Program-made: the position numbers and the translations under genes
In this document: piece by piece, positions 1 through 8,635 of the stretch
Layout of the letters: each line of letters begins with the position of its first letter
Position numbering within the stretch: position 1 is the stretch's first letter
Notes under the pieces: generated by a model
The model's database searches: none
What the model was told of the DNA's origin: nothing
Seen by the model: the letters and a program-made list of their open reading frames with translations, nothing else
NCBI GenBank assembly: GCA_900317955.1
Contig: ONIP01000002.1
Coordinates: forward strand, 52,526-116,525
DNA from: an uncultured Bacteroidales bacterium
Lineage (GTDB): Bacteria; Bacteroidota; Bacteroidia; Bacteroidales; P3
Length of the DNA: 64,000 nucleotides
Direction of reading: 5' to 3'

Positions 1-1
1 C

Positions 2-493
2 AGCACCATTCTGCGCACAGCACTCATCGACAGCGTCCTGCTCGCCACGGCATGCCTCATCCCCACCCTCTCACACATCACAGCACTGCCCCTCTACCAA
101 CTCAACCCTATGCTCCTCGTGCTCCTTGCCGGCATGCTCTTTGTCCCCTCCCGTGCCAACACAATGCTCCTTGCCCTGTTGCTCCCCACCGTCTCAATGC
201 TCGCCGTCGGCATGCCCACCCCTCTCAAAGCCGTCTGCATGGTGGCCGAAATGCTTACTATTGTCTCGCTCTTCTCACTCCTTCAGAACCGCTGGGGCAC
301 TTCCACTCCTAAACTCTTTGCCTCCCTCCTCGCCGCCATGCTCTGCGGCAAAATAACATACTATGCCCTTAAAGCGCTCCTCATCGCTCCCGCCGCTCTC
401 ATCTCCACCCCCCTCGCACTCCAGGCAACCGTAACCCTCGGCGCAGCCCTCCTCTTCTGCGCCGCACACCACCTCCTTCATCGCAACAAATAA
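2..493 (+). CDS. Integral membrane protein, 5' end cut by window
   Basis: The reading frame is open from the window edge, so the start lies outside; an internal Met at 110 is not a convincing start because hydrophobic sequence in frame precedes it. The visible 163 residues are dominated by Leu/Ala-rich hydrophobic stretches separated by short polar turns, suggesting at least four membrane segments, and end in a basic tail (HRNK). A central segment containing GMPTPLK followed by an acidic MVAEML turn gives it the look of a small transporter subunit such as an ECF S-component, but this is a weak impression and I do not recognise the family. It ends 7 bases before the next gene and is probably cotranscribed with it. 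Confidence 0.6.
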   Translation, partial: STILRTALIDSVLLATACLIPTLSHITALPLYQLNPMLLVLLAGMLFVPSRANTMLLALLLPTVSMLAVGMPTPLKAVCMVAEMLTIVSLFSLLQNRWGTSTPKLFASLLAAMLCGKITYYALKALLIAPAALISTPLALQATVTLGAALLFCAAHHLLHRNK

Positions 494-500
494 CCACACC

Positions 501-1271
501 ATGAAAAAAACACTTACAACCCTCCTGTTCCTTGCTGCCGCACTCACCCTCGCGGCACAACCCGACAGCACCATCCTTCAAAAAACCTTCTCTGTCGGCC
601 CCGACACTAAAGTCCTCTTTTCTCCCGGCAACCTCCAATACCAACCCTCCACCCACCTCTGGCGTTTCGCCTCTTCACAAACTGAAACCCTCGGCTGGCA
701 AGAAAAACAATCCTACCCCAAATACCGCGGTTGGATAGACCTCTTCTCATGGGGCTCCGCACTCAATCCCACCGACTTCGAACAACAACAAGCAAACAAC
801 TTCGTCGACTGGGGACTCTTCTGCGCACTCCCCACCGGACAAGGAAAACAATGGCGCACCCTCACCCTCGCCGAATGGACCTACCTGCTCAGCAAACGTC
901 CCAACGCCCGACGGCTCTACGCCCTTGCCTACGTGTGCGGACACTATGGGCTAATTCTCCTTCCCGACAACTGGCAACGCCCAAAAGGCATCTACATGCG
1001 CACCGGTCCTAAGGAAGAAAACTACAACGCCTACAACGACGAGCAATGGCAACGCCTGCAAACCGCCGGTGCCATCTTCCTGCCCGCCGAAACCAAACGC
1101 ATCGGCACCCAGAGCCAAGGATCCGCCTTCTCCTGCCGCTACTGGTCCTCTTCCCCAAATCCTAACAAAAACAACGAAGCCCTCTACCTCCTCGTCGACC
1201 CCTACCTGCCACAAATCAAGTCAGCCCCCGCTTCCCACGGACTCTCCGTCCGCTTGGTCCAAGAATACTAA
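501..1271 (+). CDS. Secreted FISUMP-domain protein
   Basis: 256 residues beginning with a clear Sec signal peptide (MKKTLTTLLFLAAALTLAAQ) without a lipobox. The rest is a single domain of the Fibrobacter-succinogenes-major type: an opening VLFSPGNLQYQPSTHLWRF, a GWIDLFSWG block, WRTLTLAEWTYLL, and a closing YWSSSP with a terminal LSVRLVQ. The same blocks occur in the same order in the C-terminal half of the lipoprotein encoded at 56934-58496, so the two are paralogous within the window. Function is unknown; the fold is usually found in exported proteins of Bacteroidota and Fibrobacteres. It sits 7 bases after the membrane protein and 4 bases before the cytidylyltransferase gene, so it is probably in one transcription unit with both. 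Coding strand is very C-rich. Confidence 0.75.
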   Translation: MKKTLTTLLFLAAALTLAAQPDSTILQKTFSVGPDTKVLFSPGNLQYQPSTHLWRFASSQTETLGWQEKQSYPKYRGWIDLFSWGSALNPTDFEQQQANNFVDWGLFCALPTGQGKQWRTLTLAEWTYLLSKRPNARRLYALAYVCGHYGLILLPDNWQRPKGIYMRTGPKEENYNAYNDEQWQRLQTAGAIFLPAETKRIGTQSQGSAFSCRYWSSSPNPNKNNEALYLLVDPYLPQIKSAPASHGLSVRLVQEY

Positions 1272-1275
1272 TACC

Positions 1276-1962
1276 ATGAACATCGCTATCATTTTGGCGG
1301 GCGGCACGGGTTCCCGTATGGGCGCCGACAAACCCAAACAATTCATCGAGGTTGACGGACGGTCAGTGATAGAACGCTGCATCGACGCCTTCGAAGCCGC
1401 TCCGGGCATCGACGAAATCGCCGTGGTTATGCACCCGCAATGGACCGCACTCATGCACAAAGTGGCCGAACATAACACATGGAAAAAACTAAAGAAAATT
1501 CTGGAAGGCGGCAGTGAACGCTACATGTCGAGTCTCAACGCAATAGCCGCCTACATCGACTACCCCGACGACACCAACCTGCTGCTGCACGACGCGGCGC
1601 GCCCCTGGGTAAGCCAGGAAGTGATAGCCCGCACAGTCCAAGCCCTCACCCATCACGAAGCCGTGGCCGTAGGCATCCCCTCCACCGACACCGTGTGGGA
1701 GGTACGGCAGGACTTCGACAAACAGCTGAGCAAATTCATCGTCCGCATCCCTGAACGCAGCACCATGTGGCGCGCACAAACCCCGCAGGCCTTCCGCCTG
1801 CCCCTTATCCGCGACGCCTACCAGCATGCTCTGCAAGACCCCCAGTTCCACGCCACTGACGACTGCGGTGTAGTCCGCAACTACCTCCCCGGCACCAAAA
1901 TAATAATAGTCCCCGGCGAAGAACAAAACCGCAAAATAACCTTTAAAGAAGACCTCCTGTAA
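1276..1962 (+). CDS. ispD: IspD/TarI-family cytidylyltransferase
   Basis: 228 residues from the ATG at 1276, chosen because it gives the canonical N-terminus; an open frame further upstream only overlaps the preceding gene. The CTP-binding signature LAGGTGSRMGADKPKQF (about residues 6-22) and the HDAARPWV block place it in the IspD/TarI family. IspD makes CDP-methylerythritol in the MEP isoprenoid pathway, while TarI-type relatives activate ribitol phosphate for surface polymers. The C-terminus stops directly after KITFKEDLL, about ten residues shorter than many family members. Because a phosphonate/LicD operon lies 2.4 kb away, a role in activating a polymer substituent cannot be excluded, but IspD is the default reading. 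No other MEP-pathway gene is visible. Confidence 0.75.
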   Translation: MNIAIILAGGTGSRMGADKPKQFIEVDGRSVIERCIDAFEAAPGIDEIAVVMHPQWTALMHKVAEHNTWKKLKKILEGGSERYMSSLNAIAAYIDYPDDTNLLLHDAARPWVSQEVIARTVQALTHHEAVAVGIPSTDTVWEVRQDFDKQLSKFIVRIPERSTMWRAQTPQAFRLPLIRDAYQHALQDPQFHATDDCGVVRNYLPGTKIIIVPGEEQNRKITFKEDLL

Positions 1963-1971
1963 CGCACTCTC

Positions 1972-4224
1972 TTATCGCACAAGCGTTATCGAGCCAAAGA
2001 GAATGTTTTCCGAATAAGGGGTATCCGTGGTAGTGTAAGCAATTTTATATACGTAAGTCCCCTGCTGGCAAGGTATACCATTGTACTTACCATCCCAACC
2101 CCCCGACAATCCGTCAAAGTGGCATATTTTCTCACCCCATCGATTGAATATTTCAACCTTTGCCGACAAAATATCTTGGTTGCAGAAAATGCGAAACCGG
2201 TTATTCTCACCCTGCAAATTGGGAGTAAACACATTCGGTACCCAAATGGCCGGGTCATTAATATCTCCCGTATCCCGAGGCTCGTGGGGACGCCGGCATA
2301 TTGTGGTACTAAGATTCAGAACAAGAACACTGTCAGCCCCATGAACATCCAATAATCTCACTACAGCAGTGCTATCAAATTGGAAGGAAACCCCGTGCCA
2401 AGAAAAAGGAAGCAACGTATCACAAACAGTGGTGTCATATACCGCAGTATCATTATACCATACCTTCAAATTGAAAAACTTCACACTGTCGCATCCCGCC
2501 CGGGTATGAAACACCAAAGTGTCATTCTCCACATCCGCGTTATATGCATTCCCGCCAAAACGGAAAGGCAACACATTCTCAACACAAGTATCGTAAATTT
2601 CGGCAAAATATGAAGGGTAGACATGCACTGTGGCACAAATGGTGTCGGCATGATACAAACCATAGTAAGAAGTGTCAGTCATACAAACTATAACACACAT
2701 AGGAAAGTCGCCTACAGAATCGTATCTGCGGGTCACGCTATCCGCTGCCCGCAGATACCCCTCTCCAAAATCCCAAAATACCGAATCGATAATACCATTC
2801 GACTCTGTTTGGAATCGAACTGTATCCCCTACACAAATCGATACTTCATCATTCGAATAAGTAATCATCAGGCCATTTGCATACAAATCCGAATGAGGCG
2901 ACAGATTTTTTCCGGCAAACCCCAAAGGATAACCATAACTCTCACGTGAACCGAATCCGTACAAAAATGCGAGAAATCCCACCCCGCTGGTATCAACCAA
3001 CGAATGAGAGTTGACAGGGATAGTCATTCGCGAATAGGCATAGGCAGGATTGCTGGGAACAGTATGGAACAGTGGAGACAAAGAGGTGCCGTCAAGAAAG
3101 ATAGACCTTACAACCTGCGTGTCGCAAACAACAGAAAGATGATGTGCATTGATGTGACCTGTAGACAAAACAGGGAATGTGATGGAGGGAAAACATTGCT
3201 CCAATGGCATGATGGTAGTCATTGCCGGGTCACCGGGGGCAATTCCGTTTAGGCTTGGAAAATAGAGATAGACTACCGAGGGCTGTGAGGTTTCAATATA
3301 ATCTACAGCAGTATTTGAACTCATACGGTACTGATATGTATCTGACCGATTTATGTTAGCCACCACGGTTCCATTTACTTTTACAAGGCAGTTATCAACT
3401 GACGAGGTGATACGTACGAAATCTAGGCGATCGGAGCGCGAAGCAGAAACAATAAACCTTCTTCCCAAGCAGAATGTAGGCATCGCTTGCTCAACTATGT
3501 GGTCACAACTAAGCCCATTGGGGTAGTCAGGAATGTACACACAAGCATTGCCGTTGAACACAGCAATTCTTTTGTGGTTTAACGCCTTCAAGGTTGTGCC
3601 TGACAAATCGCCAGGCAGACTGCTCTTAATCTGGCATGCATCGCCTGCGTGGGGCAGAAAATAGGATAATGTAGTGCCATCCGCAATCCCATCGATAGTT
3701 CTCCCTTTTAAATTGACTGTCACGTTGACACTGTCTTCCACTGCTATAAATACAAACTCACTGCTATAGCGGTCGGAGGGGTAGCTCTGAATTAAATATT
3801 CCGAACCGAGGACTCTGGTAGGAAGTACATTGGCGTAATCTAAATTGGGGTAGCCTTCGGTTATTGTGTAGAGAGAAATCGTGTCGGTAGAGAATGCATG
3901 GAGCCCCGTAGGCGTAATCACTCCCGACTGAGTTGTATATGCCTCCGATAAGGGAATATACATTCTGTTGGTAGCCATCGGATCGACATTTATGGAATTT
4001 GTCCAACCTGTATTGGGATTGGTAACTGTAAGAACACACGGGCGTTTGGATGTGGCAAATACGCTCAACGTATAATAGCCTCTTGTAGTATCGGCATTGT
4101 CCATAAAGGTAAGCCAAAAATCGGTCCCCATGGAACTCATATTTTGCGCCACCAAAGGTTTTGTTATTATGGCAAGAAAGAATAACGCCACTGATAACAC
4201 TATACTTTTCAGATGGTTAGACAT
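1972..4224 (-). CDS. T9SS-exported IgGFc-binding-like protein with gliding-type CTD
   Basis: 750 residues with an N-terminal signal segment ending near VAQ. The start of the mature protein (MGTDFWLTFMDN) and the following repeated beta-strand pattern resemble the IgGFc-binding domain found in large exported Bacteroidota proteins. A PKD-like segment (VFWDFGEG) lies near residue 485, and the last 90 residues form a gliding-motility-associated C-terminal domain: VPNVFTPN, FNRWGEK, GGWDGKYNG, GTYVYKI. That domain is a type IX sorting signal, so the protein is predicted to cross the outer membrane through T9SS. A second protein with the same tail lies at 39495-42362. Base composition is less GC-rich than the neighbours. 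Its own -7 promoter lies 38 bases upstream. It is convergent with the cytidylyltransferase gene. Confidence 0.8.
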   Translation of the reverse strand: MSNHLKSIVLSVALFFLAIITKPLVAQNMSSMGTDFWLTFMDNADTTRGYYTLSVFATSKRPCVLTVTNPNTGWTNSINVDPMATNRMYIPLSEAYTTQSGVITPTGLHAFSTDTISLYTITEGYPNLDYANVLPTRVLGSEYLIQSYPSDRYSSEFVFIAVEDSVNVTVNLKGRTIDGIADGTTLSYFLPHAGDACQIKSSLPGDLSGTTLKALNHKRIAVFNGNACVYIPDYPNGLSCDHIVEQAMPTFCLGRRFIVSASRSDRLDFVRITSSVDNCLVKVNGTVVANINRSDTYQYRMSSNTAVDYIETSQPSVVYLYFPSLNGIAPGDPAMTTIMPLEQCFPSITFPVLSTGHINAHHLSVVCDTQVVRSIFLDGTSLSPLFHTVPSNPAYAYSRMTIPVNSHSLVDTSGVGFLAFLYGFGSRESYGYPLGFAGKNLSPHSDLYANGLMITYSNDEVSICVGDTVRFQTESNGIIDSVFWDFGEGYLRAADSVTRRYDSVGDFPMCVIVCMTDTSYYGLYHADTICATVHVYPSYFAEIYDTCVENVLPFRFGGNAYNADVENDTLVFHTRAGCDSVKFFNLKVWYNDTAVYDTTVCDTLLPFSWHGVSFQFDSTAVVRLLDVHGADSVLVLNLSTTICRRPHEPRDTGDINDPAIWVPNVFTPNLQGENNRFRIFCNQDILSAKVEIFNRWGEKICHFDGLSGGWDGKYNGIPCQQGTYVYKIAYTTTDTPYSENILFGSITLVR

Positions 4225-4261
4225 TAGGCTGCCATTTTATATTAATAATGATTCCACTTTG

Positions 4262-4269
4262 CAAAAATA
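4262..4269 (-). promoter_or_regulatory. Bacteroidota -7 promoter element (TATTTTTG)
   Basis: On the minus strand this reads TATTTTTG followed by CA, matching the TAnnTTTG -7 consensus, 38 bases before the start codon of the IgGFc-like gene. No convincing -33 TTG was assigned. Confidence 0.55.
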
Positions 4270-4310
4270 CAAAAAATAACCTATAAAATGGATATAAGAA
4301 AAAAAAAAAG

Positions 4311-4318
4311 TAACTTTG
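4311..4318 (+). promoter_or_regulatory. Bacteroidota -7 promoter of the phosphonate operon (TAACTTTG)
   Basis: TAACTTTGCA follows an A-rich tract and lies about 65 bases upstream of the pepM ATG. It matches the TAnnTTTG -7 consensus and is the only such element in front of the four-gene operon, so all four genes probably depend on it. Confidence 0.6.
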
Positions 4319-4383
4319 CAAAATATCAAGAAATCAGAATGTAATACTAACCGACTAAGTCACAATTATATAGAAACAATACT

Positions 4384-5694
4384 ATGGATAAAAAGATTGT
4401 ATATGTGGGAATGAGTGCAGATATGATTCATCCCGGACATTTAAATATTATAAAAGAGGCCTGCAAGTTGGGGTCTGTAACAGTAGGGGTGCTGACCGAT
4501 GCGGCCATCGCCAGCTACAAACGTCTACCATATCTAAGTTACGAACAACGAGCAGAGGTGGTAGCCAATATCAAAGGGGTAGACCGCGTGGTTCCGCAAA
4601 CCACTCTGGACTACATCCCCAATCTCCGGGAAATCAAACCCGACTTTGTGGTACACGGTGATGACTGGAAAACCGGCGTTCAACAGAAGACTCGTCAACG
4701 CATTATCGAAGTTATGGCAGAATGGGGTGGCAAAGTCATTGACATTCCCTATACCAAGGGTATTTCTTCAACTGCCATGAACGAACGGTTGAAAGAAATC
4801 GGAACCACTCCAGAAATACGACTGAAAAGGCTCCGCAGACTGATTGCTGCTAAAAAAATCGTCAGGATTCTTGAGTCCCACAATGGTCTCACGGGTTTGA
4901 TTATTGAGAATACAAGTGTGGAGGTGAACGGTGTAAAACAGGAATTTGACGGCATGTGGGCCAGTTCTTTGACCGACTCTACAAGCAAGGGAAAACCTGA
5001 TATTGAGGCTGTAGACATCACGACGCGCCTTCACGACCTTAACGACGCCCTTGAAGTGACAACCAAACCTGTCATTTTTGACGGGGACACAGGCGGCCGC
5101 ATTGAGCATTTCGTTTTTACTGTGCGCACCTTGGAGCGCCTGGGTATTTCGGCAGTGATAATCGAGGACAAAGTAGGTCTCAAGCAGAATTCCCTCTTTG
5201 GTACCGATGCCGTGCAGACACAGGACACCATCGAAGGTTTCTGTGCAAAAATCAAAGCCGGCAAACGCGCACAGATAACCGAAGATTTCATGGTGATAGC
5301 CCGTATTGAGAGCCTGATAGCAGGCAAGCCTGTAGATGACGCCCTTGAACGCGCTCACGCCTATGTGGCAGCCGGAGCCGACGCCATTATGATTCACAGC
5401 AAGAACAAGGACGGCCAGGACATCAAGGCTTTTTGCGAGGCCTTCCGTTCAAAGAACCTCATGACTCCTATAGTGGCTGTACCCACCACCTACAATCAAT
5501 TTACCGAAGACGAGCTGAGCAAGTGGGGAATCAATGTGGTGATTTATGCCAACCATCTGCTTAGAAGTGCATATCCTGCCATGGTCAATTGCGCCAAATC
5601 GATACTCACTCACCAACGCAGCCTTGAGGCATCGGAACAATACTGTATGCCCATTAAGGAAATTCTTGAGTTAATTCCCGGTACTAAACAATAA
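4384..5694 (+). CDS. pepM: Phosphoenolpyruvate mutase fused to an N-terminal nucleotidyltransferase
   Basis: 436 residues in two domains. Residues 1-140 form a cytidylyltransferase-like Rossmann domain with HPGH at 16-19 and GISST at 126-130, the two signatures of this superfamily. Residues 150-436 are PEP mutase: FDGDTGG at 232-238 and the diagnostic [10 protein letters not shown] at 261-270, which distinguishes true PEP mutase from isocitrate-lyase relatives. The enzyme interconverts PEP and phosphonopyruvate, forming the C-P bond that starts nearly all phosphonate biosynthesis. The fused domain is expected to activate the final phosphonate as a CMP ester; this is an inference from the fold. 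The same fusion is known in Bacteroides capsule loci. First gene of a four-gene operon; its stop codon TAA is part of a Shine-Dalgarno-like TAAGGAGG serving the next gene. Confidence 0.93.
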   Translation: MDKKIVYVGMSADMIHPGHLNIIKEACKLGSVTVGVLTDAAIASYKRLPYLSYEQRAEVVANIKGVDRVVPQTTLDYIPNLREIKPDFVVHGDDWKTGVQQKTRQRIIEVMAEWGGKVIDIPYTKGISSTAMNERLKEIGTTPEIRLKRLRRLIAAKKIVRILESHNGLTGLIIENTSVEVNGVKQEFDGMWASSLTDSTSKGKPDIEAVDITTRLHDLNDALEVTTKPVIFDGDTGGRIEHFVFTVRTLERLGISAVIIEDKVGLKQNSLFGTDAVQTQDTIEGFCAKIKAGKRAQITEDFMVIARIESLIAGKPVDDALERAHAYVAAGADAIMIHSKNKDGQDIKAFCEAFRSKNLMTPIVAVPTTYNQFTEDELSKWGINVVIYANHLLRSAYPAMVNCAKSILTHQRSLEASEQYCMPIKEILELIPGTKQ

Positions 5695-5710
5695 GGAGGG
5701 GGGGGCAATG
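5692..5710 (+). promoter_or_regulatory. Strong Shine-Dalgarno with an eight-G tract before ppd
   Basis: The sequence TAAGGAGG runs into eight consecutive G (5698-5705) just before the ATG at 5708. The stop codon of pepM is inside the motif, so translation of the two genes is probably coupled. Strong SD sequences are uncommon in Bacteroidota, and the G tract is long enough to slip during replication, which would change SD spacing but not reading frame. Confidence 0.6.
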
Positions 5711-6835
5711 TTATCAGCAAAAAATTTCATCGACAACCTGTCAAACCACGGAATAGACTTTTATACAGGCGTCCCAGACTCTTTGCTAAAGAGTGTATGC
5801 GCCTGTTTGACAGCAACGCTTGATTCTTCTCACCACGTAATAGCCGCCAATGAGGGCGGTGCAGTGGCCCTTGCCGCAGGCTACCATTTAGCCACAGGGC
5901 GTACCGGCTGCGTATACATGCAGAATTCGGGACTTGGCAATACCGTCAACCCGCTGGCATCGCTTACCGACCGCGAGGTTTACCATATCCCGATGCTCCT
6001 TCTCATAGGTTGGAGAGGCCGCCCCGGAATGCACGACGAGCCTCAACACGTTAAGCAAGGAAAAATAACCACTGGACTTCTCAATACCCTCGGAGTGAAC
6101 TACGATGTGCTTAGTCACGACGAAGAGGTTGCCACCAAACAGATAGCCAAAGCCGTGGAAGAGATTAATATCCGCGGTGATGTGTATGCTTTGGTAATTG
6201 AAAAAGACACTTTCGAGCCCTTCTCTCTCCCCGCAACCGAAGAAATTCCGTTGGAACTGGGACGCGAAGAGGCCATCAAAGCCGTTGCGTCACACATTGA
6301 AAAGGATGCTGTAATCGTGAGCACTACAGGCATGATAAGTCGCGAGTTGTTTGAACACCGCACCGCGACAGGCGAAGGTCATGCCCACGACTTTCTGACA
6401 GTAGGTTCAATGGGGCATGCATCTCAAATTGCCTTGGGCATTGCCATGCAACGCCCAAACCGTCGTGTTTACTGTTTCGACGGCGACGGTGCCACCATCA
6501 TGCACATGGGTGCGCTTGCCATTGTGGGCAATCGCAAGCCAGAAAACCTTATTCATGTAGTTTTCAACAATGGAGCACACGACAGCGTAGGCGGACAACC
6601 CACCGTTGGATTGCAAATCGACCTGCCAACAATAGCCAAAGCATCGGGTTACAAAGACGCTTGGCGAATCACCAACCGACAGGAACTCGACTCCCTCACC
6701 TCCCGAATTACTGGCTGCAACGGACCCGTCTTGATAGAAATACAAGTAAAAAAGGGCAACAGAAAAGACTTGGGACGCCCCACTACCACTCCTATTCAAA
6801 ACAAAGAGGCTTTCATGCAATTACTAAACCAATAG
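5708..6835 (+). CDS. ppd: Phosphonopyruvate decarboxylase
   Basis: 375 residues, full length for the family (called AepY/Ppd/Fom2). It is a thiamine-diphosphate enzyme with the pyrimidine-binding domain first (YTGVPDSLLKSVC near 20; AANEGGAVALAAGYHLATG with the catalytic-type Glu near 46) and the pyrophosphate domain second (GDGATIMHMG near 257, then FNNGAHDSVGGQ). The reaction turns phosphonopyruvate into phosphonoacetaldehyde, the irreversible step that pulls the unfavourable PEP mutase equilibrium forward; it acts in the cytosol. It starts 13 bases after pepM and ends 7 bases before the reductase gene. Distinction from sulfopyruvate decarboxylase rests mainly on the pepM neighbour. Confidence 0.92.
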   Translation: MLSAKNFIDNLSNHGIDFYTGVPDSLLKSVCACLTATLDSSHHVIAANEGGAVALAAGYHLATGRTGCVYMQNSGLGNTVNPLASLTDREVYHIPMLLLIGWRGRPGMHDEPQHVKQGKITTGLLNTLGVNYDVLSHDEEVATKQIAKAVEEINIRGDVYALVIEKDTFEPFSLPATEEIPLELGREEAIKAVASHIEKDAVIVSTTGMISRELFEHRTATGEGHAHDFLTVGSMGHASQIALGIAMQRPNRRVYCFDGDGATIMHMGALAIVGNRKPENLIHVVFNNGAHDSVGGQPTVGLQIDLPTIAKASGYKDAWRITNRQELDSLTSRITGCNGPVLIEIQVKKGNRKDLGRPTTTPIQNKEAFMQLLNQ

Positions 6836-6842
6836 CAAAACC

Positions 6843-7943
6843 ATGGCACAGACTACCGTATGGGGCATTGAAAATATTGGAGAAATCCAGCCTATCAAAG
6901 ACCGGAAGAAGATATTATTGGTGGCTGACAGTTCTTTCCCTTACCTAAGTATCCGCAACGAGATAGAACTGAGCCTAGGACAGTACGTGAAGTTCAGCGA
7001 TTTCAAAGCCAATCCGTTGTATGAAGATGTATGCAAGGGTGTTGAAACATTCTTACAGGAAGGGTGTGAAGCCATTGTTGCTGTAGGGGGCGGCAGTTGC
7101 ATCGATGTTGCCAAATGCATCAAACTGTTTTGCCGCATACCATCCAAAGCCCAATGGCTTCAAGGTCCGTGGGAAGACAGCGGGGTACCCTTGACAGCCA
7201 TTCCCACCACAGCTGGCACCGGGAGCGAAGCCACCCGATATGCAGTGATATATGCAAATGGGGTGAAACAATCCATCACTCACACCAGTATCATCCCCAA
7301 CTACGTGCTACTTGAGCCCAAAGTACTCATCACATTACCCCTTTACCAAAAGAGATGCACTTATCTTGATGCACTGTGCCAAGGCATAGAGTCATGGTGG
7401 TCGGTAAACTCAACTGACCTTTCCATGCAACACTCTGCCTATGCTGTTGCCAACCTCATCGACAACATGGAAGCCTACCTTGTCGACAACAAACAAGATG
7501 CCGCACAAAAAATAATGGATGCCGCCAACCGTGCCGGCCAAGCCATAAACATCACCCAGACCACTGCGCCTCACGCCTTCAGCTACAAACTCACATCTCT
7601 CTACCAACTGCCCCACGGCCACGCTGTTGCAATATGCCTTCCCCACATCTGGAAATACATGATTGAACATCCAGAAAAATGTATCGACCCCCGCGGGGAA
7701 AAGCATCTTGAAAACACCTTCAACCATATTGCCGAGGCCATGCACTGCTCATCCCCTTCCGAAGCCATCCAACGGTTCCAAAATATACTTGAACGACTTG
7801 AAATAACAAATCCCACGGCCAAAAACAGACTTCAGGAACTTGACATTCTCCAACATTCTGTGAATCCCGTTCGACTTAAGAACAACCCCGTTGAATTGGA
7901 TTTGACTGCCATTCTCAACATTTACAAAACCATAGTACAATGA
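6843..7943 (+). CDS. Iron-containing alcohol dehydrogenase, probable phosphonoacetaldehyde reductase
   Basis: 366 residues of the group III Fe-ADH family. GGGSCIDVAK (82-91) is the NAD(P)-binding loop and TTAGTGSEATR (122-132) the second signature. Metal-site candidates are Asp176 (YLDALCQGIES), His244 (APHAFSY) and His258 (LPHGHA). The position four residues after Asp176, normally His, is Gln180. By position after pepM and ppd it most likely reduces phosphonoacetaldehyde to 2-hydroxyethylphosphonate, as PhpC/FomC do in antibiotic pathways. No aminotransferase is present, so aminoethylphosphonate is not the predicted product. Its stop overlaps the start of the LicD gene by four bases, implying translational coupling. 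Confidence 0.85.
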   Translation: MAQTTVWGIENIGEIQPIKDRKKILLVADSSFPYLSIRNEIELSLGQYVKFSDFKANPLYEDVCKGVETFLQEGCEAIVAVGGGSCIDVAKCIKLFCRIPSKAQWLQGPWEDSGVPLTAIPTTAGTGSEATRYAVIYANGVKQSITHTSIIPNYVLLEPKVLITLPLYQKRCTYLDALCQGIESWWSVNSTDLSMQHSAYAVANLIDNMEAYLVDNKQDAAQKIMDAANRAGQAINITQTTAPHAFSYKLTSLYQLPHGHAVAICLPHIWKYMIEHPEKCIDPRGEKHLENTFNHIAEAMHCSSPSEAIQRFQNILERLEITNPTAKNRLQELDILQHSVNPVRLKNNPVELDLTAILNIYKTIVQ

Positions 7944-8635
7944 ATAGAGACCTCTTCGTGAAAATAGCCATCCGGTTGGGAGTCTATAAGAGCATGATGA
8001 AAATAGACAACCGCATTCAAATGCGCAAACAAAACAAAGCCTTTGCTTTATATGGGCTGGAAGCCTTGCGCACCGCCGATGAAACTGCTTCGAAGTGCGG
8101 ATGCAGGTTGTTTCTTGCCTTCGGCACCCTGTTGGGAGCCTATCGAAACAAAGGTTTTATCCCTTATGACTGCGACCTTGACACCGGAATGATGTTCTCC
8201 GATTATAACGAAGACTTTATTCCAGCCATGGAAAAAAGTGGTCTGAAACATATTCGCAGATATTATGTGAAGAAAACCGGCCGTATTTGCGAAGACAAGT
8301 TTGATTACAAGGGTGTTCACCTCGATGTTCATTACTACTACAAAGACGAAACCGGCAACCTTTATTGCGACCTTTGCCTCCCTCACGAAACAAAAGACTG
8401 GCGCACCGCCAACCAAAGCGACGGCTTCCCATCTATTATTCGCACTTGTCCCGACACCGAGTTGAATCGACAGCCTTTCCTAAGCATAGAGTGCTATATG
8501 CCAACAAAAACCGAGGACTGGCTAAAGGCTCTTTATGGTGAACATTTTATGACACCCGACCCAAAGTGGTCGATGAATGACCACAAGAAAAGAGCCGAGA
8601 ACCACAACGAACGTCTCTACCGCATAGAATATTAA
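7940..8635 (+). CDS. LicD-family phospho(no)transferase
   Basis: 231 residues. After a basic N-terminal helix, the LicD signature is plain: FGTLLGAYRNKGFIPYD with a following DCDLD metal-binding motif (about 62-81). LicD proteins transfer phosphocholine or related groups from a CDP or CMP carrier onto sugars of cell-surface polymers; fukutin relatives share the fold. Here the donor would be the CMP-phosphonate made by the fused nucleotidyltransferase of PepM, so the protein is inferred to attach hydroxyethylphosphonate to a glycan. It overlaps the reductase stop by four bases (ATGA) and is the last gene of the operon. No signal peptide or membrane segment is obvious, so it should act on the cytoplasmic face. 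The acceptor is unknown. Confidence 0.88.
   Translation: MNRDLFVKIAIRLGVYKSMMKIDNRIQMRKQNKAFALYGLEALRTADETASKCGCRLFLAFGTLLGAYRNKGFIPYDCDLDTGMMFSDYNEDFIPAMEKSGLKHIRRYYVKKTGRICEDKFDYKGVHLDVHYYYKDETGNLYCDLCLPHETKDWRTANQSDGFPSIIRTCPDTELNRQPFLSIECYMPTKTEDWLKALYGEHFMTPDPKWSMNDHKKRAENHNERLYRIEY

Noticed and set aside
5698..5705. Phase-variable frameshift in the phosphonate operon
   Set aside because: The G tract lies outside both reading frames, so only SD spacing could vary.
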